Both the position numbers and the translations under genes were made by a program. Source: Desulfurococcales archaeon (GTDB lineage: Archaea > Thermoproteota > Thermoprotei_A > Sulfolobales > NBVN01). Taken from it: 5,348 bases of DNA. Shown piece after piece: positions 1 through 5,348 of this stretch. The notes beneath the pieces were generated by a model. That model was not told the DNA's origin. It made no database searches and saw nothing but the letters and a program-made list of their open reading frames with translations. The stretch is from positions 1 to 5,348 of the forward strand of contig JAMOVB010000116.1 of the NCBI GenBank assembly GCA_027061705.1, given 5' to 3'. Each line of letters begins with the position of its first letter. Within the stretch, counting starts at the first letter, position 1.

Positions 1-720
1 CTTGCCTCCAACCCTCTCTAGAGGCACTTCCCCGGGGTCCTCCGGGTCGAAGAAGAACTCCATCTCCATTATTGTGAATTCCCTTAACCTAATCATCCCC
101 TGCCTAGGGGATATCTCGTTTCTCGCTACGCGCCCTACCTGAGCTATTCCTAGCGGGAGCTTCCCCCTCATTACGGTGTGCACCCTCTTGAAGGCGACGA
201 ACATCCCCTGAGCTGTCTCCGGCCTTAGGTACCCTGTATTGCCTGCGTAGGGCCCTATTGTCGTCTTGAATAGCAGGTTGAAGGTCTTGACCTCGCCTAG
301 CTCGCCGCCGCAGGACGGGCATCTAACGTTGTTTTCACGGATAAGCCTAGTCAGCTCATCGGGCGGGAGTCCCTCAGCCCTAGTCTTAAGCGTGCCCTCA
401 ATCAGCTTATCAGCTCTGAATACCCTGCCGCACCTCGTGCACGTGACTATTGGGTCGGTGAAGCTCTCTAGGTGGCCGCTTGCTTTGAAAACTATCTCGG
501 GGTTTATGACGGGCGTCTCTATTATCGTCGCTATATCCATGTGCTTGATTACGAAGTACTTTATCCATAGGTCTATGATGTTCCTCTTGAGGAGCGTGCC
601 GTAGGGGCCTAGATCGTAGAATCCTGAGACGCCGCCGTATATTTCGAACGACGGCCAGAAGAAACCCCTACGCTTAGCTAGCTCCACGATCTTCTCGTAT
701 TTGTCGCCATTATCGCCCAT
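1..720 (-). CDS. glyS: Glycyl-tRNA synthetase, archaeal dimeric type (N-terminal part, cut by window edge)
   Basis: This class II enzyme attaches glycine to tRNA-Gly in the cytoplasm. My translation of the complementary strand gives 240 codons with no stop before the left edge. It opens with [20 protein letters not shown], followed by [19 protein letters not shown], a typical archaeal/eukaryotic GlyRS start region. Residues 94/97 (CTRC) and 134/137 (CPSC) form two Cys-X2-Cys pairs of the kind that bind zinc in the insertion of this family. [12 protein letters not shown] (163-174) and [16 protein letters not shown] (201-216, class II motif 2) are diagnostic. Family members are about 570 residues, so somewhat less than half is visible and class II motif 3 lies outside. 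The ATG at 720 is the only good start, because an in-frame TAG lies four codons upstream. There is no Shine-Dalgarno sequence, which fits a leaderless or short-leader transcript. The gene is divergent from the ureohydrolase. The symbol is conventional; some annotations use glyQS. Confidence 0.96.
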   Translation of the reverse strand, partial: MGDNGDKYEKIVELAKRRGFFWPSFEIYGGVSGFYDLGPYGTLLKRNIIDLWIKYFVIKHMDIATIIETPVINPEIVFKASGHLESFTDPIVTCTRCGRVFRADKLIEGTLKTRAEGLPPDELTRLIRENNVRCPSCGGELGEVKTFNLLFKTTIGPYAGNTGYLRPETAQGMFVAFKRVHTVMRGKLPLGIAQVGRVARNEISPRQGMIRLREFTIMEMEFFFDPEDPGEVPLERVGGK

Positions 721-740
721 CGCGGGACCCTAACACTTCA

Positions 741-762
741 CCTTAATTAGGGATTTTAATCC
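741..762. promoter_or_regulatory. Divergent TATA-box region between glyS and the ureohydrolase gene
   Basis: Only 61 bases separate the two divergent starts, and they contain two AT-rich near-palindromes. CCTTAATTAGG (741-751) is centred about 26 bases from the glyS ATG at 720. GGATTTTAATCC (751-762) is centred about 25 bases from the TTG at 782. Archaeal TATA boxes are centred roughly 26 bases before the transcription start, so each could direct a transcript starting at or next to its own start codon. Neither gene has a Shine-Dalgarno sequence, which agrees with leaderless messages. On the minus strand the second element reads as an AAAGG BRE-like stretch followed by ATTAAAAT. It could therefore serve glyS instead, with a leader of about 10 bases. 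Which box serves which gene is inference. Confidence 0.55.
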
Positions 763-781
763 TTTAGAACAGGCGATTCGA

Positions 782-1690
782 TTGGCTGGGGAACTCTACC
801 TGGTGGAGTCCCCCTACACATTCCTGGGCATGCGTGGGGAGAGGGGTAGGACTAAGTTAAGCGTTGTTGGTGTGCCGTTCGACTCGACGAATAGTTTTAG
901 AGGGGGCTCGCGCTTCGCTCCCGTTAAGGTTAGGCTCGCCTCTCAGAGTCTCGAGACATACTCCTTCAGAGCCCACTCGGACCTAGAGCTGAACCCTCCT
1001 GTGGATGAGGGTGATGTTGCCGTAGTTCACGGCGATGCTGAGGCAACGTTGAAGGCAGTGGCTGAGGTCGCGCACTACCTAACCTCCGAGGGCAGGATCC
1101 CGTTCTTCATAGGCGGGGATCACACGGTAACGTACGGGATCGTCGAGGGGGTTGTAAGGGCCTTAGGTAAGCCTCCCTGTATACTTATCCTCGACGCGCA
1201 TCTAGACTTAAGGAATGAGTACTTAGGCTTCCGGCTTAGCCATGCATGCACGGCCAGGCGGGTCTCCGAGGTCGTCGGACCGGATAGGGTATTCCTAATC
1301 GGTGTTAGGGCCGCGTGCCGGGATGAGGTGCTGGACGCCCGAAGGCTCGGGATAAACTACATAACATCCCACGACCTACTCCGCAAGACGCTTAGGGAAT
1401 CCGTAAATAAGGTGAGGGCTTGGCTAGAGGGATGTGACGCCGTATACGTATCAATAGATGCCGACGTTATAGACCCCGCGTACGCCCCAGGAGTGGCTAC
1501 GCCGGAACCTGAGGGACTGACGCCGACATACGTCCTAGACCTGCTGTGGAAGGTGGTTGACGGCAGGTTCGTTGGAGCGGATCTAGTTGAGATAAACCCC
1601 ATGGCTGACTACTCAGACGTAACGTCATTCCTAGGAGCGAAGATACTGATAGAACTCATGAACATACTCAACGCTTTAAGAAAGCGCTAG
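782..1690 (+). CDS. speB: Ureohydrolase of the agmatinase/arginase family
   Basis: A 302-residue binuclear-manganese hydrolase that removes urea from a guanidino compound. In archaea this usually means agmatine to putrescine, or N1-aminopropylagmatine to spermidine, in polyamine synthesis. All metal-ligand motifs are intact: GGDHT (111-115, ligand H114), DAHLD (138-142, ligands D138, H140 and D142), and SIDADVIDPAYAPGVATPEP (224-243, ligands D226 and D228). SHACTARR (153-160) sits where agmatinase-type enzymes contact substrate. The usual TPEPGGL is TPEPEGL here; archaeal family members vary at this position. Length is normal for the family. The TTG start at 782 lies about 25 bases after a TATA-like box with no ribosome binding site, which suits leaderless initiation. 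In-frame alternatives are GTG at 803 and ATG at 830, but the ELYLVESPYTFLG segment before the ATG looks like genuine protein. The family assignment is firm. The exact substrate is not readable from sequence, and arginase or guanidinase activity is possible. Confidence 0.88.
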   Translation: MAGELYLVESPYTFLGMRGERGRTKLSVVGVPFDSTNSFRGGSRFAPVKVRLASQSLETYSFRAHSDLELNPPVDEGDVAVVHGDAEATLKAVAEVAHYLTSEGRIPFFIGGDHTVTYGIVEGVVRALGKPPCILILDAHLDLRNEYLGFRLSHACTARRVSEVVGPDRVFLIGVRAACRDEVLDARRLGINYITSHDLLRKTLRESVNKVRAWLEGCDAVYVSIDADVIDPAYAPGVATPEPEGLTPTYVLDLLWKVVDGRFVGADLVEINPMADYSDVTSFLGAKILIELMNILNALRKR

Positions 1691-1699
1691 AGGCAACAG

Positions 1700-1717
1700 C
1701 TAAAAACCCCTATAAAA
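1700..1717 (+). promoter_or_regulatory. TATA-like elements ahead of tRNA-Thr
   Basis: Two candidate boxes lie in the 41-base gap between the ureohydrolase stop and the tRNA. CTAAAAA (1700-1706) is centred about 29 bases before the mature tRNA 5' end, a normal spacing for a short 5' leader. TATAAAA (1711-1717) has the better sequence, but its centre is only about 18 bases from the tRNA 5' end and would place initiation inside the tRNA. The first is therefore the likelier functional box. Read-through from the upstream gene followed by processing is also possible. Confidence 0.5.
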
Positions 1718-1731
1718 TGATTCAAAATGGC

Positions 1732-1804
<73 letters not shown>

Positions 1805-1814
1805 CTACAGTATG

Positions 1815-1838
1815 TTCATTATCATTCATTATTCATTA
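1815..1838 (+). repeat. Three copies of the 7-mer TTCATTA just after the tRNA
   Basis: TTCATTA occurs at 1815-1821, 1825-1831 and 1832-1838, the last two back to back, within the 62-base gap between the convergent tRNA and methyltransferase genes. It is AT-rich and lies just past the tRNA 3' end, where a tRNA transcript would terminate. It contains no long T run, so a terminator role is only a guess. It may be plain low-complexity sequence. Confidence 0.45.
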
Positions 1839-1866
1839 TTGCCCAGCGCGTCACCACTTGAATTTT

Positions 1867-2595
1867 CTACTGCTTAGTCAATACTGCTACTAGTAGCTTT
1901 GAGGGTCCGTAGCCATACTTGCTGCCTATCAGCTTGGTCCTGCTAACTAGGTTGTTTAGCTCTGATTTTCTTTTGCGGTCCTTAATTTCGTTTAGCAACC
2001 TAATTGTATCCTTACCCCAGCTTCTAATGAATTCCTCGCTACTGATGTGTTTGCCTGTTATTAGGTTGCTTAGCCTTATGGTGAATCCACCTCTTTTCAG
2101 CATATCCATGTACTCCTCAGGCCTTCTTAGTCCGAGTAACTTGATACCTTCGACGTACTCTATCGCCTTATGGTATGCTTCCTCAGTCAGTAGCGTGAGT
2201 TCCTCGCTGGGGCTTGCTGGCTTGAAGAGACACTTATCAATAAAGAGCAGGGTTCCCTCACCCCTAAGCACTCTGCGGACTTCATTAACTATTCCTTCAG
2301 CTAACTTTACCTCAACCTCATGAAGCGTTAGAGCCATTAATACTGCGTCGAACGCCATATCCCTGAAAGGCAGGCTTGAGGCATCGCAACCTATGAGATC
2401 GGTTAGGTAGTTGTTGAGTGTTAGTTTAGCCTTGAATAGCCTTTCGAGGTTCACATCAACACCTACGACATAGTGCTGCATGCTACCGCATGCATCAATA
2501 ATCAGCCTTATCGAGCCCCCAGATCCCGTTCCCACGTCAAGCACGCGCAGGCCTCCGCACACGTGTTTCCTAACCAAATCTTCAATTACTTTCAT
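1867..2595 (-). CDS. Class I SAM-dependent methyltransferase, substrate unknown
   Basis: A 242-residue soluble protein with a Rossmann-type SAM-binding core. Motif I is VLDVGTGSGG (18-27). An acidic residue in VGVDVN (D47) would bind the SAM ribose. CDASSLPF (70-77) is the adenine-contacting motif, and FDAVLMALTLHEV (82-94) is the post-motif strand and helix. The pattern resembles the UbiE/Methyltransf_11 group, which acts on small molecules, but that group is broad. Beyond about residue 125 I recognise no substrate-specific domain; this half is helical and charged and ends YGYGPSKLLVAVLTKQ. The ATG at 2595 is secure: an in-frame TGA lies three codons upstream and a strong ribosome binding site precedes it. 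The gene is convergent with tRNA-Thr and follows the importer operon on the same strand after a 165-base gap. Base composition is lower in GC than the neighbours; two 60-base lines counted by hand gave 38% and 50%. Confidence 0.85.
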   Translation of the reverse strand: MKVIEDLVRKHVCGGLRVLDVGTGSGGSIRLIIDACGSMQHYVVGVDVNLERLFKAKLTLNNYLTDLIGCDASSLPFRDMAFDAVLMALTLHEVEVKLAEGIVNEVRRVLRGEGTLLFIDKCLFKPASPSEELTLLTEEAYHKAIEYVEGIKLLGLRRPEEYMDMLKRGGFTIRLSNLITGKHISSEEFIRSWGKDTIRLLNEIKDRKRKSELNNLVSRTKLIGSKYGYGPSKLLVAVLTKQ

Positions 2596-2596
2596 A

Positions 2597-2607
2597 CCAC
2601 CTCACCT
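2597..2607 (-). promoter_or_regulatory. Strong ribosome binding site for the methyltransferase
   Basis: On the minus strand the bases before the ATG at 2595 read AGGTGAGGTGGT. They hold two overlapping anti-Shine-Dalgarno matches. AGGTGA (2602-2607) has a six-base spacer, and GAGGTG (2598-2603) is closer to the start. The first has the better spacing. The site supports the ATG and implies a transcript with a 5' leader, unlike the two divergent genes at the left. Confidence 0.75.
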
Positions 2608-2641
2608 GAGCATACTTTCGCTAATTGGAGAGCGCTGAGAC

Positions 2642-2716
2642 ATCTTAAGATCACGGTTTGAGCGCCTCGATTGCTCAGTAGGGTGCTGTAGAGCTGTTAG
2701 TTAAGGGCTTATAATT
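2642..2716 (-). promoter_or_regulatory. Candidate promoter region of the methyltransferase
   Basis: The 165-base gap between the permease stop (2761) and the methyltransferase start holds two candidates on the minus strand. AATTATAAG (2708-2716) is a good TATA-like box that would give a leader of about 90 bases. The perfect 10-base palindrome ATCTTAAGAT (2642-2651) includes an AT-rich core that could be a weaker box with a leader of about 25 bases, or an operator. A separate transcript is likely, but co-transcription with the importer operon cannot be excluded. No convincing hairpin or long T tract marks the end of the operon. Confidence 0.4.
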
Positions 2717-2760
2717 CCCGAGTTAGATGTGGTTTGAGGTAAGAAAGGTACTCTGTTGGC

Positions 2761-3594
2761 TTACCTTGACACGAGTCCCGCGATGCCTCTTCTTAAGTAC
2801 CTCTGCACGGCCAGGAATATTATCACTACAGGCAGTGAGAAGAGCACTGAGAATGCCGAAAGCCTGCCGAAGTCTACCCTACCGTACTCGCCGAAGAAGT
2901 AGCTTAGCCCGACGGTTCCAGGCATTAGCGCCGGGTTCCTCAGAATCATTAGAGGTATTACGAACTGGCTCCAGGCGGTTACGAAGGAGAGTAGCCATAT
3001 GGTCGTTATGCCAGGTATTGCTAGGTGTAGCGTTATCCTTAGGAAGGCTCCGAACCTACTGCATCCGTCGACCATTGCCGCCTCCTCGTACTCCACAGGT
3101 AGCGATCTGAAGAAGCTCTCCGCCACCAGCAGGGCGAAGGGCAGTATCAGTGCCGAGAGCACTAGTATCACGCCGGTGTAGGTGTCTATCAAGTGCCACC
3201 ACTTATACAGTATCATTATAGGCAGAGCTATGACTATCGGAGGCACTAGCCTCAGTATGACGAAGGTAGTTAGCATGGCGCCCTGTCCTTTGAATGTGTA
3301 CCTCGCGAATACGTAGGCCGACAGTATAGACACGCCGGTGGCTATGGAGGCTGACGCCAGCGATATTATGAGGGAGTTGAGAATCCACTGCAGCGGTATG
3401 ACGTTACCTACGGGGACTAGTAGCTTCTTGAAGTTCACTAATGAGAAGTGGCTTGGCAGTGTGAATGCTGGTGATGCGTTAGGGTTGAATGCCGACAGTA
3501 TTAGCCAGAGTATGGGGCCTATGAAGAATGCGAACACTACGGCCAGGAATATGTAGATCACGGCCGTTAATGCGTAGTTCTTCTCCACCACCAT
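2761..3594 (-). CDS. Carbohydrate ABC transporter permease, MalG-like
   Basis: A second inner-membrane permease of a CUT1-type (maltose/trehalose/glycerol-phosphate family) importer. From the ATG at 3594 it has 277 residues, normal for MalG-like proteins. Six hydrophobic segments lie near residues 9-34, 70-95, 106-131, 139-160, 194-218 and 246-264. The cytoplasmic EAA loop that docks on the ATPase begins EEAAMVDG (170-177) and continues to LAIPG (191-195). The canonical EAA-X3-G-X9-I-X-L-P pattern is kept except that the final Pro is His190. A longer reading frame opens with GTG at 3600, but the Shine-Dalgarno sequence AGGAGGTG (3598-3605) overlaps that codon. The ATG at 3594, five bases past its GGAGG core, is therefore the likely start. 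It overlaps the stop of the upstream permease as TGATG, which suggests translational coupling. Substrate is not determinable; some sugar or glycoside is the usual cargo of this family. Confidence 0.92.
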   Translation of the reverse strand: MVVEKNYALTAVIYIFLAVVFAFFIGPILWLILSAFNPNASPAFTLPSHFSLVNFKKLLVPVGNVIPLQWILNSLIISLASASIATGVSILSAYVFARYTFKGQGAMLTTFVILRLVPPIVIALPIMILYKWWHLIDTYTGVILVLSALILPFALLVAESFFRSLPVEYEEAAMVDGCSRFGAFLRITLHLAIPGITTIWLLSFVTAWSQFVIPLMILRNPALMPGTVGLSYFFGEYGRVDFGRLSAFSVLFSLPVVIIFLAVQRYLRRGIAGLVSR

Positions 3595-4568
3595 CACCAC
3601 CTCCTAAAGTGCTTCATACTCCATAGGTAGGCGATTATCAGGGCCAGCACTATGACGAACATCACGTTCGATGCCGCCGCAGCCAACGCTATGTCGAAGT
3701 TATCTATCGCTTTGAAGTAGATGTACAGTGTCCATATCTGACCTGCGTTACCCCTGCCACCACCAGGTCCGAGTATCATGTAAGGTAGGGCGAACACACC
3801 GAAGGTCCATATGGTTATCAGTATGAAGTCCACTAGAATTGCTTGACTTATTAGCGGGAGTATCACGTGCCTAAACCTCTGCCATGGTGTGGCGCCGTCG
3901 ACCTCGGCAGCCTCGTAAATATATCTCGGTATGCCCTCTAGGGCAGCGGTGAATAGTATCATTGAGAACGCCGTCCCCCTCCAGATGTTCGCAATTACTA
4001 TCACCCAGAAGGGATGCGTGAAGTATAAAGCGTACTTAACCTTATACCCGAAGAGCGATAGGATAGACGCTATTAGGCCCTGCTGAGCGGTGACTGCGCT
4101 CCACGCGTAACCCGAGACTACACCGGGTATTACCCAGGCTATGAAGACTATTGTGGTTACTATCATCTTGCCGCGTATTCCTTCCATTCTCGATATCATT
4201 GCTAGGGCGAGCCCGAGGAACGCCTGCCCTATCAGCGCTGAGAGCACTGTGAACGCGAAGCTTACCTTAAGCGAGTTTATGAAGAGGAAGTCCCTGAACA
4301 GCCTCACGTAGTTGTAAAAGCCCACAAAGCTGTAGTGCCTTGCACTAGGTCCTACGAGGCTTGCGTTAGTTAGGCTTACGTACACGTCCCAGACGACGGG
4401 AAATACTACGAATATTCCTATAAGTATGAGGGCAGGGACAAGGAACAGGAATGCTCCCCGCCCCTCAAAGAAAGATGCAAGCGTATCTAAAAATGAGGAG
4501 CTAGCAAGTCGGCCGGTTGAAGTATTACTCCCGTCAAAAACCTTTGTTTTTTCACGCCCACGCTCCAT
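3594..4568 (-). CDS. Carbohydrate ABC transporter permease, MalF-like
   Basis: First permease of the CUT1-type importer and partner of the MalG-like protein. From the ATG at 4568 it has 324 residues. A polar N-terminal tail of about 37 residues precedes six hydrophobic segments near 38-66, 98-124, 135-157, 186-209, 240-266 and 296-317. The EAA loop EAAEVDGATPWQRFRHVILP (219-238) matches the family pattern fully, including Gly225 and the final Pro. The open frame extends to a GTG at 4586. The ATG at 4568 is preferred because GAGGTG (4576-4581) lies seven bases before it, inside the longer reading. The C-terminus MKHFRRW carries the ribosome binding site of the next gene in its last codons. The gene sits 31 bases after the binding-protein stop, as expected for one transcript. 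Sequence resembles ThuF/UgpA-type proteins, but the cargo cannot be named. Confidence 0.93.
   Translation of the reverse strand: MERGREKTKVFDGSNTSTGRLASSSFLDTLASFFEGRGAFLFLVPALILIGIFVVFPVVWDVYVSLTNASLVGPSARHYSFVGFYNYVRLFRDFLFINSLKVSFAFTVLSALIGQAFLGLALAMISRMEGIRGKMIVTTIVFIAWVIPGVVSGYAWSAVTAQQGLIASILSLFGYKVKYALYFTHPFWVIVIANIWRGTAFSMILFTAALEGIPRYIYEAAEVDGATPWQRFRHVILPLISQAILVDFILITIWTFGVFALPYMILGPGGGRGNAGQIWTLYIYFKAIDNFDIALAAAASNVMFVIVLALIIAYLWSMKHFRRW
3598..3605 (-). promoter_or_regulatory. Ribosome binding site that fixes the MalG-like start
   Basis: AGGAGGTG on the minus strand lies within the last codons of the MalF-like gene. Its GGAGG core is five bases before the ATG at 3594. The GTG at 3600 overlaps the motif and so could not use it. 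Confidence 0.75.
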
Positions 4569-4575
4569 ACTTACG

Positions 4576-4581
4576 CACCTC
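4576..4581 (-). promoter_or_regulatory. Ribosome binding site that fixes the MalF-like start
   Basis: GAGGTG on the minus strand lies seven bases before the ATG at 4568, in the 31-base gap after the binding-protein stop. It argues for that ATG over the in-frame GTG at 4586, which lies upstream of this site and has no such motif before it. Confidence 0.7.
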
Positions 4582-4599
4582 AGCACCTACCCGGCATGC

Positions 4600-5348
4600 T
4601 TAGCCAGAGGGTGGAGTGTATATCGGGGTCGTGTTCACAGGAAGTACCTCAACATTCTGGGCGCCAACAGTGTTTACAAGCATGTGGTAGTACTCGTTGA
4701 GAGCCTGTGATGCCGTCTTGATAGTGCCGTCGAGTATCTGGCCAGTTATCTCCTGTATTATCTTAGAGACCTTCGGGTAGGTCGGCACCGGAGGCCTGAA
4801 GGTGGTGAACTTCAGGTACTCCGTTATGTTCTTCAGGTACGAGTTCTTAGCATAGGCAGGCACCTTAACGGCGTCGAGCCTCGGGCATAGCTTGCCCTTC
4901 TCGGCGGCGAAGGTGGCGAGCACCTGCCTGCTGCAGACCACCTTTAGGAAGTCCCAAGCTATCTTCTGCATCTGCGGTGAGATGTGCGCGTTGATTCCTA
5001 TGGCCCAGCCGCCGGAGATGGTTACGTACTTAGGCTCGCCTAGCTTGCCGCCCTCGTAGCCAGGCATCTTAGCATAACCTACGTACTTAGCCTCACACTT
5101 GAAGTAGCAGGAGTCGTAGGCCGAGCCTGAGAGGCCCTTGCAGGCCGCTACGCAGGCCTTAAGCGGGGCTACGCCGTGCGGGCCCCAGCCCTCGCCCCAC
5201 TCCCAGCAGCCGTTGACGTCCATAGCGACCTTACCCTCAGCGAACACCTTCCTGTGGGTGGCCCAGACGTCGCTGGCGTAGTTGTACTGTATGGGGCCTA
5301 TCTTTAGCTTCTGGTACACCAGTATGTAGAACTGGAAGGCACGGTAGA
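4600..5348 (-). CDS. Extracellular solute-binding protein of the sugar ABC importer (C-terminal part, cut by window edge)
   Basis: The open frame runs through the right edge and gives about 248 C-terminal residues. Family members are typically 400-550 residues, so the signal or lipoprotein region and first lobe are missing. The GTG at 5319 is internal, because the frame continues upstream as YRAFQFYIL. Family-1 features include FAEGKVAMDVNG (nt about 5205-5240), where such proteins read 'GKVAM...G.W', then YVTISGGWAIGIN and QKIAWDFLKVV, followed by a long helical C-terminal segment. The Trp-rich WEWGEGW next to the first of these may line a sugar site (inference). An insertion of about 35 residues follows, with C56, C60, C71 and C75 counted from the GTG at 5319: two CX3C pairs ten residues apart. 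Three more cysteines (38, 129, 145) make seven. The tail is Thr/Pro-rich (TTPIYTPPSG) with no C-terminal membrane anchor. The protein acts outside the membrane and hands its cargo to the two permeases. Confidence 0.88.
   Translation of the reverse strand, partial: YRAFQFYILVYQKLKIGPIQYNYASDVWATHRKVFAEGKVAMDVNGCWEWGEGWGPHGVAPLKACVAACKGLSGSAYDSCYFKCEAKYVGYAKMPGYEGGKLGEPKYVTISGGWAIGINAHISPQMQKIAWDFLKVVCSRQVLATFAAEKGKLCPRLDAVKVPAYAKNSYLKNITEYLKFTTFRPPVPTYPKVSKIIQEITGQILDGTIKTASQALNEYYHMLVNTVGAQNVEVLPVNTTPIYTPPSG

Noticed and set aside
266..604. 112-codon plus-strand open frame
   Set aside because: It lies wholly opposite the glyS coding frame, which carries diagnostic synthetase motifs; it is an antisense shadow.
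1815..1838. CRISPR-like array
   Set aside because: The repeat unit is only seven bases with no spacers of regular length; no CRISPR repeats occur anywhere in the window.
1805..1866. Integration site (att) at the tRNA 3' end
   Set aside because: I found no second copy of the tRNA 3' sequence and no integrase gene in the window, so there is no direct support.
1919..2323. 134-codon plus-strand open frame
   Set aside because: It is antisense to the methyltransferase and is Ser/Leu-rich low-information translation with no recognisable domain.
2634..2678. Hairpin or riboswitch in the methyltransferase leader (CTGAG pairing with CTCAG)
   Set aside because: The stem is only five pairs with a loop of over 30 bases and no recognisable riboswitch core.
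2727..3110. 127-codon plus-strand open frame
   Set aside because: It is antisense to the MalG-like permease; the Arg/Pro/Ser-rich translation is typical of a shadow frame.
4426..4710. 94-codon plus-strand open frame spanning the permease/binding-protein junction
   Set aside because: It is antisense to two well-supported genes, with no ribosome binding site and no recognised protein features.
5317..5319. GTG as a start codon of a short 239-residue binding protein
   Set aside because: The frame stays open to the window edge with binding-protein-like sequence, so this is an internal valine and the gene is cut by the edge, not short.

Overview
The window looks like chromosomal DNA from a hyperthermophilic archaeon, most likely of the Thermoproteota (Crenarchaeota). 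The evidence is an archaeal-type glycyl-tRNA synthetase, an archaeal tRNA-Thr without an encoded CCA end, TATA-like boxes about 25 bases before apparent starts, GAGGTG-type ribosome binding sites on internal operon genes, and heavy use of AGG/AGA arginine and ATA isoleucine codons. Genus or species cannot be read from the sequence.

Layout. (1) Positions 1-720, minus strand: N-terminal 240 codons of glycyl-tRNA synthetase, cut by the window edge. (2) Positions 721-781: a 61-base divergent promoter region shared with (3) a plus-strand ureohydrolase of the agmatinase/arginase family (782-1690). (4) Positions 1732-1804: tRNA-Thr(TGT) on the plus strand. (5) Positions 1867-2595, minus strand: a small SAM-dependent methyltransferase, visibly more AT-rich than its surroundings. 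(6) Positions 2761-5348, minus strand: a sugar-type ABC importer operon. Read in transcription order it has the C-terminal half of a solute-binding protein (cut by the right edge), a MalF-like permease and a MalG-like permease. No ATPase gene follows the permeases, so it must be upstream of the window or elsewhere in the genome.

How the genes work together. The importer genes form one unit: the binding protein captures a solute outside the membrane, and the two permeases form the heterodimeric channel. Their stop and start codons overlap as TGATG. The other genes are housekeeping or metabolic: glycine charging, probably polyamine synthesis, a threonine tRNA, and a methyltransferase of unknown substrate.

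Most of the window is ordinary. The most unusual item is a cysteine-rich insertion in the binding protein, with a twin CX3C pattern (CX3C, ten residues, CX3C) that resembles a disulfide-stapled helical hairpin. Other points are a Pro-to-His change at the end of the EAA loop of the second permease, a compact divergent promoter suggesting leaderless transcripts, and the AT-richer methyltransferase beside a tRNA gene. No CRISPR, insertion sequence or clear undescribed multi-gene system is visible.
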